From Symsagittifera roscoffensis (taxonomy: Eukaryota > Xenacoelomorpha > Acoela > Convolutidae), in assembly GCF_963678635.1 (NCBI RefSeq), contig NW_026971344.1, positions 20,295 through 84,294 of the forward strand: a DNA stretch of 64,000 nucleotides. The letters are read 5' to 3'. The notes below the pieces were generated by a model that was not told where the DNA came from, did no database searches, and worked only from the letters and a program-made list of their open reading frames with translations. The translations under genes and the position numbers were made by a program. Positions 55,888-64,000 of the stretch are shown in pieces; position 1 is the stretch's first letter, and every line of letters begins with the position of its first letter.

Positions 55888-57731
55888 GCGGAGCTAAGCC
55901 AGATGTTAACCTTGGTGGTAGCAATAAAATCAGAGATGCCTTGCGAGCCCATGCTACTACTGTTTGGAGGAAAGTGAATGGCGGCATGCCTCTGTTGACG
56001 GACCTGTGCCTGGCCATGAGATCGGACCCCATGGGGATGATCCGGGGGCTAGAGGAGGTCGTAACCTGCATTTATGGACCGGCCGTGACGTACGCGTTTC
56101 CAGATCCTCTGGTGACAACTTGTCGCTACTCAGTGACTCACTTGAGCCTCATTAGCATACTAGATGGGACGACACTCAATTGGTGTCAGCAGGAGGTGCT
56201 AAGGGCACAAATGAGCAACACGGTGCTCTTCGGAAAGGTGAATGATCCGGAGTTGGTGATATACAGTTTCCGAGAACAACTGCAGTGTAGGATGGGAGGT
56301 AAGCGCGAAGGCCCCATCGAAACCTATCCCAAGTTCTGGAACCTAAATCCCCCGACAGCAAGTGGACAAGAGATCTTGAGAATTCCCGCATGGAAGAAAA
56401 GCTTCGAGTTGGTGAAAAGGGAGCTAGAGGCGATATTGGAGAAGGAAGTCCTACCAGCAAGCATTCCAGAGTTTCCAACAGTGAGGAGAATGACCCTGGG
56501 GATGAACAGCTCCCTGGTGGTCCCGTCCCTGTTCGCGAGAGCAGCAGCCGAAGAACAACAGAGGGAGTTCATCGATGGCTGGGATCCCCTGTTCATCGGT
56601 TACACTGCAGCAATTTATTTTCATACTAGCGATGCGAAAATAATTTCAAGGACAACTCAGGCCAAGAAAATGAGAGCCTCGATGCCCCCGAAATTCGAGG
56701 TGCGAGAAGCCTTGAGAACACTTGAGCGGGCAGGTCTGGAGAACAAGTTGCCGGTGTGGGACGATGGCAGGATGATCGTGGAGGAAGGACACATCGCACT
56801 AAAAGGAGATGAGATGACGTTTGCCACGAGAAGATACCGGGCACCTTACGGACTGGAGCAAGTGGAGATGAGACAGGAGGGGAAGGAGCTGGATGCAGCA
56901 GGCCCATTGTATGTGGCTCTGACAGAGTATAAGAAAACGGGTCCAGCGACACCATCACCCCTATCGGTGGGCACCCCTGGGGATAAAAGAAGCAGTCCTG
57001 TAGAAGATCGATTCAGGAGGATTCTTGAGAGAAGAGAAGCAGAATCGGGAGAGGAAAGCATGGGCGAGACTCTAAGCGAGGCAGGAGAGGATATGGAAGT
57101 GGGAAACACACCGGAGCAAAAACCATCAGAGGAGGAGTTCACCACGCAAGAACTGTTGAAGGATCTGAGTGGAGAAAATTGGGCAGACACCGCCACGCCA
57201 CCTCTGACCTCATCTCCCCGCAAGAATCTAGAGTTACCACTGACGAGCGAGAATCCTAACATGGGGATGATTTTCCTGAGCGCAGAAAGAAGGGAGAAGA
57301 ACACCTTCGAGGGAAACAGGGATGCTTCCCTAGGCACTCTGGATGAGGACGCTTGGCGAGAATTCTTGAGCGATTTTAATCGAGAAATGGATGACGAGAC
57401 CACATTGGATGATTTCAAGGAGGAGCTGTGGGACACGGTGGTGAAATTTGGAAAGCCTGTCCTGATTGGGACAGGTCTGGAGGAGAAAGCTAGAGGAGAA
57501 CTGCTGAGCAAGATGGCCGAGTTGAGGAAGGCATCACGGAAGACCAAAGAAGACAAATGTAAAGACAGCTCTACTCTGAAACAAAAAACTGACAATAAAA
57601 TAATTGAAAGTGTAAGGGGGGATAAGGTCGAAACTATTAATATAATTAAAAGTACTAATATCCTTAAGGCTCGAGCAGGGGGAGGCAAGAGTTCGAAGGG
57701 TTGGATGGAGACAAAGAAGTCGAATCAGTGA
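55854..57731 (+). CDS. ORF2 central part (copy C)
   Basis: Starts at the deletion junction. NKIRDALR, GGMPLLTDL.LAMR.DP, IYGPAVTYAFPDPLV, TLNWCQQ and SIPEFP..RRM blocks match family 1, confirming that these lie in a single protein (here, as in copy B, there is no break between LAMR and IYGPAVT). The second half is acidic and Ser/Thr-rich with a conserved stretch near FGKPVLIGTGL. Two frame changes follow (through 57701-57922 to 57853). Unknown function. Confidence 0.75.
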   Translation: MAGNFDILTTVSGAKPDVNLGGSNKIRDALRAHATTVWRKVNGGMPLLTDLCLAMRSDPMGMIRGLEEVVTCIYGPAVTYAFPDPLVTTCRYSVTHLSLISILDGTTLNWCQQEVLRAQMSNTVLFGKVNDPELVIYSFREQLQCRMGGKREGPIETYPKFWNLNPPTASGQEILRIPAWKKSFELVKRELEAILEKEVLPASIPEFPTVRRMTLGMNSSLVVPSLFARAAAEEQQREFIDGWDPLFIGYTAAIYFHTSDAKIISRTTQAKKMRASMPPKFEVREALRTLERAGLENKLPVWDDGRMIVEEGHIALKGDEMTFATRRYRAPYGLEQVEMRQEGKELDAAGPLYVALTEYKKTGPATPSPLSVGTPGDKRSSPVEDRFRRILERREAESGEESMGETLSEAGEDMEVGNTPEQKPSEEEFTTQELLKDLSGENWADTATPPLTSSPRKNLELPLTSENPNMGMIFLSAERREKNTFEGNRDASLGTLDEDAWREFLSDFNREMDDETTLDDFKEELWDTVVKFGKPVLIGTGLEEKARGELLSKMAELRKASRKTKEDKCKDSSTLKQKTDNKIIESVRGDKVETINIIKSTNILKARAGGGKSSKGWMETKKSNQ

Positions 57732-57852
57732 TGATAACGACAACGCCCCCGAGTAAAGACGTGAGGTCTCGCAAGAGGAAGAGAGACGTGGAGGGATTGG
57801 GCAGTCCTTCAGCGGATGCGGTCTCGGAGAAAAACTTGAGAGAGACGGCCCC

Positions 57853-58983
57853 ATGGTTCTGGCACGATGGAAGACAGCTGCCTACAAGAGTAGCTACGAG
57901 CCAAGGAAACTGCTCGACGTAGAAAGAGAGATGGAAATCCCCACTAGCTCAACAACGGAAGAAGACTTCAAGCCTCAGAGGACAAAAATGAAGCGAGGTT
58001 CGACGAGCGAGCAGACCTGGAAAGTGGACGTGGGCAAAGAATGGGTCGAAAATGAACACCAGGCCACTGGGAAGCAAGTGACTAGCGATCCTCTTGAGAA
58101 GAATAAAACGAGGAACACCTCCCGACCGTGGTGGGTGGCCCTGGAAACCTTGCAGGAATTGGAAGACTGCCTAAAGAAGCTCGACAGTGGAGTGTCACGC
58201 AAAAGACGCAACTGGGCTACCCAGCAGAAGGCTGATATCAACAAATTGGAAATGGGGAGCCAACTGAAGAGAACTTGGCAGAACTTGTTAAGGGATCATT
58301 TTGAAGAAGCGATGAGAACATCCTCATCGGCATCGCCGTTGATGGCGAATCCCTTCGTTAGAACCGCAGGACAGCCGATGTTCGCGTGGAGCCTGTTGGG
58401 AATAGAGTTAGAAACACTGACTTCGTACGATAAGTTGAAATTAGGAGGCAAGAATCTAGAGGTGTATCGAGTGCTGATGCAACACGTTGCTAGGGATAAC
58501 TCAGGCTTGAGTCTGGCAAGGAGGAAAGATGCTACCTGTTTCTTGAGGTGGATAATGTCGATGATGACTGATAGTACCATCCTAGCATGTCACCAGAGAG
58601 CAATCGGAAGCAAGACGCTGGAAAGGAGAGTCTCCGCAGTCATCTTGAACGTGTACCAGAGTACTGGGATAGAAAAGGAGGATGGTTCTAGGCAGTCTCT
58701 AGACAGCCACAGGAAGTTAGATGAGATACGGAGATTCTACAACAAGAAGTTCGAGGAGAAGCACGACGTACACCGTAACTTGGCTTCGTCAGGAGAGTAC
58801 TTGAAACCCAACAAAAAGGGAGAGTAGCATTATGTGTCTGGAGTGATGGGGATGGCATACAACCCTTTCTTGGACTTGGAGGCTGGAGGTGCCCACAGAA
58901 ACTACGAGGTGGCGGAGCTGCTGAAGTTCTGGACAGAGAAGATAGTGGAGATAGACGCTGTGGAGAGAGAGAGAGACCTAGCC
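57853..58983 (+). pseudogene. ORF2 fragment (copy C)
   Basis: Open to TAG 58825 and then in the same frame to 58983. Shared with family 1: the KRKR-region context just upstream, LARRKDATCFLRWIMSM with AKRRDALCFIRFLIEQ, LDEIRRFYNKKF with IDEIRRFSNKEL, YVSGVMGMAYNPFLDLE. A frameshift near 59070 leads to the last block. Confidence 0.7.
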
Positions 58984-59073
58984 TAGATTTGATTCTCGAG
59001 AAGACACCGGAAGTAATAATTGTGCCGCGCTCAAGTAAAAGAGTCGAACTAAAGATGGGTATGAACGGTCCTG

Positions 59074-60876
59074 TTGGGAGTGGTGTGGAAATTGCTGAGG
59101 ACCTTCTGGTGTCCACATCCCCATGCGAGCCTGATTGAAGAAGTCACGGAACGAGTGAGACTAGCGCCGACAGAGGATGAAGATTTGGCGACATTGAGTA
59201 TAGTACATAGACTGATCCTGCCTCAGGTGAAGGAGTCAAGTGAAGTGACGAGTGGAACAGGGTCGGTAAAGAAAATGGAGCCGGGCAGTTGTCTTGATTC
59301 GACATGTGGGAATGTCGAGCACACCTGCGATGGACGATCATGCGTCAGGATACAGTCTTTCCAGAAAGAAGACCTAGTCACCTGGTTTGAAGACATTACC
59401 GAGAGGGAGAAGAGTGAGATACAGATAGTGGCTGAATGTTACGCGAGTACCACGGTGAACCTAGCAACAGCTCTGGGATTCTTCTCAAGAACGTGCAGTC
59501 TCCAGTCACTGGAGAGGCTAGATTCAGAACACCACTTGGTGACCGCGTTGAGTGTGGAGTCATGGCCCGGGGTGTTGCAAGTGACTCAGAAACACATCAA
59601 GAGCTGGAAGGTTGGACTTGAAGCGGAGATGGGATTTCCCATGAGCGAAGCCTATGGTCTGCCTCTAAATGCGAAGTCCTTAGTGGGGTCAGTGATGGCC
59701 AACCTATGTGGCAGCCACTATATATTACACATGGCGATGGTGGAAGTATCCAGCCAAAGGGTATTGATAGACAAAGCCTTCTCAGTGCCCAAATGCGTAA
59801 GACTGGCTCGGATGTCGCATCATTCACACAAGCTGTTGAGGAAGATCCGAGGAACAGTGCCGAAAGAACAGAGGGACGACTTGAGTGAAATCTGGGATGA
59901 AGAACTTCTAGGTTTGGAGGATGAAAACACAAGTGACCACGAGAGACAAAACGTGATCGGGAAACCCATGGTTGGTGCTCCAAACTTGGAAGAGATCGAC
60001 GTGATACACGAGAAAGTGATGGAACTTGAGCCTCTCCTAGAAGCCTCGGGAGAACGCAATCTTAGGAGCATCGACCTCACACATGAGGATTGTCCATGCC
60101 ACTGTCTGGCGCAAACAGTGTGGTACCCAGACCATGCCAATCTCTGCCTGATCTGGGATGTGGAGGAAATCAGGTCGTTGGGACTGCCCAATCATCAGCA
60201 AAAGATGACCATCCTGGTGGTGAGCACGATGCTGGCTCTACGATGGATTGAAGAAAATATAGCAAAGTATCGGGAATCGAAGACGCCAACAGCAGAGTCG
60301 ATTCACGCGATAGATTACCGCAGGAGACTTGAGTTGTTCGAGACCGCATGCAAGGTATTTGCCATATCAATGGAAGTCAGACACGTGTGGAGCCACCTGA
60401 GGTTCTTTCCTTGGTTTCGCGCGACGTTAACGTCCTGGTTATACGTGGTGACGAAGGATCACATGAGGAAACATCAAAATGAATATCGACAGTTCCAGGC
60501 CGAGATAGGACCAGATGTCTTCAGGAGACCTCTGCTGACCCATCGAAATGGGATCACGACGGGGTGGAAAAGAGTGGGTAGAGTATCCAGAAACAACACT
60601 AGAGCGAGGGAGTCGATACTAGAGGAGGACCTGGCGAAGAATGTAAGCCTGAGTCTTCACACTTCCTTCTGTTTGAACCGGGAGTCGAAGGTGAAGAGCT
60701 TACCGAATCAAGCGAAGAGATTGCAGGAGCTAAGGGAGTGGATGCGATCCTATGAACAGCTGAAAGCTTGTGAGGAGATTGTGATCAGCTCCGATGATGA
60801 AGAGGCACTAGTGAAACAGAACACAGTGTCAAATATATCTGGGTCTGATACCTCGAGGGCAAAGAGCACGAGGTGA
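59074..60876 (+). CDS. ORF2 C-terminal domain (copy C)
   Basis: 600 open codons, the best-preserved version of this domain in the window. C-x4-C-x4-H-x-C-x4-C at about 75-92; VAECYASTTVNLATALGF; AFSVPKCVRLARMS; EPLLEASGERNLRSIDLTH then DCPCHCLAQTVWYP and ANLCLIWD; aliphatic helix; FFPWFRATLTSWLY; basic tail ending SRAKSTR. Family-1 copy B matches across the full length. No catalytic motif I can name; the two Cys/His clusters suggest metal binding. The nominal Met follows a frameshift and is not a real start. Stop TGA 60874-60876. Confidence 0.82.
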   Translation: MGVVWKLLRTFWCPHPHASLIEEVTERVRLAPTEDEDLATLSIVHRLILPQVKESSEVTSGTGSVKKMEPGSCLDSTCGNVEHTCDGRSCVRIQSFQKEDLVTWFEDITEREKSEIQIVAECYASTTVNLATALGFFSRTCSLQSLERLDSEHHLVTALSVESWPGVLQVTQKHIKSWKVGLEAEMGFPMSEAYGLPLNAKSLVGSVMANLCGSHYILHMAMVEVSSQRVLIDKAFSVPKCVRLARMSHHSHKLLRKIRGTVPKEQRDDLSEIWDEELLGLEDENTSDHERQNVIGKPMVGAPNLEEIDVIHEKVMELEPLLEASGERNLRSIDLTHEDCPCHCLAQTVWYPDHANLCLIWDVEEIRSLGLPNHQQKMTILVVSTMLALRWIEENIAKYRESKTPTAESIHAIDYRRRLELFETACKVFAISMEVRHVWSHLRFFPWFRATLTSWLYVVTKDHMRKHQNEYRQFQAEIGPDVFRRPLLTHRNGITTGWKRVGRVSRNNTRARESILEEDLAKNVSLSLHTSFCLNRESKVKSLPNQAKRLQELREWMRSYEQLKACEEIVISSDDEEALVKQNTVSNISGSDTSRAKSTR

Positions 60877-61312
60877 GCCGGTGGCTCAAAAGGAAATTCT
60901 AGAGTCTTGAGTCTTGAGAGGGAGGGGGCTCGAGGGTGAACTCGGATGAAATCTGGGTTCACCAAAAAGAAATTTTAACAAATGAGATATTGTTATTAAT
61001 ATGCTATATCTATTATATAAATCAAAATGCTGCATGACAATTTCCTGATTGAATAGGATAAAAAAATTTTTTAATTGCCAGCTTAAAAAGCGAGAATTCA
61101 TAGGTGCAGGTGTGTGCAGATTATGATTGCTGTTTAGCGATAGTGTGAAAATTTTATATGGTTGTGAGTTTTGGAAGGTAGATAAACTTAAGTCTGCTGC
61201 AAACTTCTGTAAATGACCACTGGCACTGTATCTTGAGTGACACTCGGGTTTCTGGGGATTCACTGACAGAGGCAGCACGCGATGAGGACATCGATCTTGA
61301 GTCCAGGGAGTA
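60877..61312 (+). other. 3' untranslated region of copy C
   Basis: No gene. A perfect 7-bp stem GGTGAAC/GTTCACC at 60935-60963, a GAGCC/GGCTC hairpin at about 60874-60887, and a PPT variant AGTCCAGGGAGTA abutting the LTR (the copy at 63143-63155 keeps GTCCGGGGAGTA). Confidence 0.65.
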
Positions 61313-62207
61313 TGTGCCAGTCAAGCATATCTGGAAGTTTGACCTTGAGGGACACGAAAATACGTGATTTTGGAGTGAAGTTTTATTTTTCAAAATTTTG
61401 AATGGAGCCTATCATGCTCAGTTTTCTCGCAACAACTGAAAAACAAAGTGAAAAAACAGAACGACCGAATTTACAAGTGCGAGAAAATACTTAAGAAAAC
61501 AGCAGGAAATTGCTATTCGCAATTTCCAGATACAAAATAAGACACAAGTAGAGCCGTCTTATCCTGAAATAGGAGGCGCGATAATCACGAGAGAAGAGTA
61601 CAATTATTCGAACTGAACCAGAGTGAACCTTCAATGGAAAGGTGGACAGCTGGAGTGTCCCAATGGTTCAGACAAAAACTTCAATTCTAGAGTCTAAACT
61701 TATTTCCTTTGTTAAAACTGATTAGTATTGAACTTATCAAGTTATCTTATTTAATACTCGAGCTGCTCATCAATTTAATTACTCCTTATACTCGAGTGCG
61801 TCGACATGTGAGTTCCAAATTTAGTTTTCTCGAGTGTGTTTTATGATTGTTATGTTGAGATAAGGCGAGTTTTAGGTTGATTCATCTGAAATGGATCAAA
61901 GTTCCACTGTCCAAAAAAAAGTAACTTAACGGATTGTTCCGACCCTGTTTTTAACAGCGTTTGTGTATTTTGGGTATTTCGAGACCTAAGTATAGGGACG
62001 TTCTTATTTTCTAGAGTGGGGGGATATTTTGGTAGTAGCCTTCAAGCTGTAACTGGTTCTAGTCTCATGTTGCAAGCTAACCGAATTGGCTCCGACCATT
62101 CTTGAGGAAGAAAAACACAAGAGATAGTGTCCCTGACTCTCGAGCCAATGGTTATAGGGCCTATTTTTCTTAAGCCTTATATGTGACCGAAGTAGGCGAC
62201 TGTTACA
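61313..62207 (+). repeat. 3' LTR of copy C (895 bp), shared with the following partial element
   Basis: TGTGCCAGTCAAGC ... GGCGACTGTTACA. It is followed by leader-like sequence, so it also stands as the 5' LTR of the next unit. Confidence 0.93.
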
Positions 62208-62417
62208 AGTGTTAATTTTTGACCAACACAAATCGCAATTTTTGAGATTTCGATGCTTTTTGAAATGGAAAAAAGCGCTAAGTTAGTGAGTTATAGCGTA
62301 ATTTGACTGATATAACTGAAAGTACTGGTTGAATTTAGTTCGGACGTGGTTGGAACTAATTGGGAACAGAAACCCAATTTTTACTGATTTAAAAAAAAAA
62401 CGCCACAAAACAAAAAC
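62208..62417 (+). other. Leader remnant between LTRs
   Basis: Starts AGTGTTAATTTTTGACC. From about 62225 to 62370 it is homologous to the sense strand of the copy B leader (plus-strand 36280-36460): GCGCTTTTTTCC, TTTCAAAAAG, GTTCCAA. The PBS is missing, so internal deletion has removed the start of the leader. Confidence 0.7.
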
Positions 62418-63155
62418 TTGGGTAGAGTATCCAGAAACAACACTAGAGCGAGGGAGTCGATACTAGAGGAGGACCTGGCGAAGAATGTAAGCCTGAGTCT
62501 TCACAATTCCTTCTATTTGAACCGGGAGTCGAAGGTGAAGAGCTTACCGAATCAAGCGAAGAGATTGCAGGAGCTAAGGTAGTGGATTCGATCCTATGAA
62601 CAGCTGAAAGCTTGTGAGGAGATTGTGATCAGCTCCGATGATGACGAGGCACTATTGAAACAGATCACAGTGTCAAATATATCTGGGTCTGATACCTCGA
62701 GGGCAAAGAGCACGAGGTGAGCCGGTGGCTCAAAAGGAAATTCTAGAGTCTTGAGTCTTGAGAGGGAGGGGGCTCGAGGGTGAACTCGGATGAAATCTGG
62801 GTTCACCAAAAAGAAATTTTAACAAATGAGATATTGTTATTAATATGCTATATCTATTATATAAATCAAAATGCTGCATGACCATTTCCTGATTGAATAG
62901 GATAAAAAAAATTTTAATTGCCAGCTTAAAAAGCGAGAATTCATAGGTGCAGTTGTGTGCAGATTTTGATTGCTGTTTAGCGATAGTGTGAAAATTTTAT
63001 ATGGTTGTGAATTTTGGAAGGTAGATAAACTTAAGTCTGCTGCAAACTTCTGTAAATGACCACTGGCACTGTATCTTCAGTGACACTCGGGTTTCTGGGG
63101 ATTCACTGACAGAGGCAGCACGCGATGAGGACATCGATCTTGAGTCCGGGGAGTA
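62418..63155 (+). pseudogene. Second copy of the ORF2 3' end and 3' UTR
   Basis: Matches 60573-61312 of copy C: the last about 100 codons of ORF2 (with TAG in place of a glycine codon at 62579-62581), the GGTGAAC hairpin and the PPT GTCCGGGGAGTA. It cannot encode the C-terminal domain. Confidence 0.85.
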
Positions 63156-63992
63156 AGTGCCAGTCAAGCATATCTGGAAGTTTGACCTTGAGGGACACGA
63201 AAATACGTGATTTTGGAACAACTGAAAAACAAAGTGAAAAAACAGAACGACCGAATTTACAAGTGCGAGAAAATACTTAAGAAAACAGCAGGAAATTGCT
63301 ATTCGCAATTTCGAGATACAAAATAAGACACAAGTAGAGCCGTCTTATCCTGAAATAGGAGGCGCGATAATCACGAGAGAAGAGTACAATTATTCGAACT
63401 GAACCAGAGTGAACCTTCAATGGAAAGGTGGACAGCTGGAGTGTCCCAATGGTTCAGACAAAAACTTCAATTCTAGAGTCTAAACTTATTTCCTTTGTTA
63501 AAACTGATTAGTATTGAACTTATCAAGTTATCTTATTTAATACTCGAGTTGCTCATCAGTTTAATTACTCCTTATACTCGAGTGCGTCGACATGTGAGCT
63601 CCAAATTTAGTTTTCTCGAGTGTGTTTTATGATTGTTATGTTGAGATAAGGCGAGTTTTGGGTTGATTCATCTGAAATGGATCAAAGTTCCACTGTCCAA
63701 AAAAAATAACTTAACGGATTGTTCCGACCCTGTTTTTAACAGCGTTTGTGTATTTTGGGTATTTCGAGACCTAAGTATAGGGACGTTCTTATTTTCTAGA
63801 GTGGGGGGATATTTTGGTAGTAGCCTTCAAGCTGTAACGGGTTCTAGTCTCATGTCGCAAGCGAACCGAATTGGCTCCGACCGTTCTTGAGGTAGAAAAA
63901 CACAAGAGATATTGTCCCTGATTCTCGAGCCAATGGTTATAGGGCCTATTTTTCTTAAGCCTCATATGTGACCGAAGTAGGCGACTGTTACA
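63156..63992 (+). repeat. Third family-2 LTR (837 bp)
   Basis: Begins AGTGCCAGTC (first T changed) and ends GGCGACTGTTACA. It lacks about 60 bp after GATTTTGGA that the other two LTRs have. The last 8 bases of the window (AGTGTTAA) repeat the sequence after the 61313-62207 LTR, so the array continues off the edge. Confidence 0.9.
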
Positions 63993-64000
63993 AGTGTTAA

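Larger units (their letters stand above)
38477..62207 (+). mobile_element. Family-2 giant LTR retrotransposon, copy C (23.7 kb, inactive)
   Basis: LTR to LTR on the plus strand with the same order as family 1. Encoded proteins resemble family 1 throughout, strongest in RT and integrase and weakest in gag N-terminus and ORF2 linkers, while LTRs and leaders share only short blocks. Defects: gag frameshift, tandem gag-protease duplication, one-base loss in RNase H, stops in integrase and the acidic tail, a one-base loss in the macro-like domain, and many breaks plus a 1.16-kb deletion in ORF2. Confidence 0.93.

Overview
This window is eukaryotic repeat DNA. It consists almost entirely of very large (about 23 kb) Ty3/gypsy-type LTR retrotransposons. 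There are no rRNA or tRNA genes, no operons and no host gene that I can support. The hallmarks are two-zinc-knuckle Gag, a DTGA aspartic protease, YVDD reverse transcriptase, RNase H, an HHCC/DDE integrase, LTRs bounded by TG...CA, a primer-binding site and a polypurine tract. An invertebrate animal host seems likely, but the sequence alone does not settle the taxon.

Layout. (1) 1-14687, plus strand: copy A of family 1, entering the window in mid reverse transcriptase and ending in a 3' LTR (13764-14687). (2) 14688-14796: 109-bp spacer. (3) 14797-37660, minus strand: copy B of family 1, complete from LTR to LTR but broken by many stops, frameshifts and deletions. A and B stand tail to tail, giving an inverted repeat with arms of at least 14.7 kb. 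(4) 37661-38476: about 0.8 kb between elements, starting with a diverged LTR relic. (5) 38477-62207, plus strand: copy C of a second, diverged family, also LTR to LTR, with a 2.3-kb tandem duplication in gag-protease. (6) 62208-64000: a leader remnant, a second copy of the 3' end of C, and another C-type LTR, so an LTR-sharing tandem array runs off the right edge.

Both families share one plan: LTR, PBS about 11-12 nt inside the LTR, a 2.2-2.5 kb structured leader, Gag-PR-RT-RH-IN in essentially one frame, an acidic extension and a macro-domain-like C-terminus of Pol, a 0.25-0.5 kb gap, then a second giant ORF of roughly 2,950 codons (called ORF2 here), a structured 3' UTR, PPT and LTR. ORF2 has an N-terminal helical region, a coiled coil, an SGNH/GDSL-hydrolase-like domain and long conserved regions I do not recognise. 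It is conserved between two clearly diverged families, so it is probably part of the element's replication or host-interaction machinery and not a random capture.

The most notable signal is at nucleotide level. The PPT motif next to the 3' LTR (GTCCGGGGAGT) recurs at the end of the acidic part of Pol inside a block of about 75 bp that is nearly identical in the two families. That position is the midpoint of the element: 11.2 kb from one end and 11.7 kb from the other in B, and about 11.4 and 11.2 kb in C after allowing for its duplication and deletion. This looks like a central polypurine tract. Covarying hairpins in the LTR and a multi-tier stem in the 3' UTR are further RNA-level or DNA-level signals.
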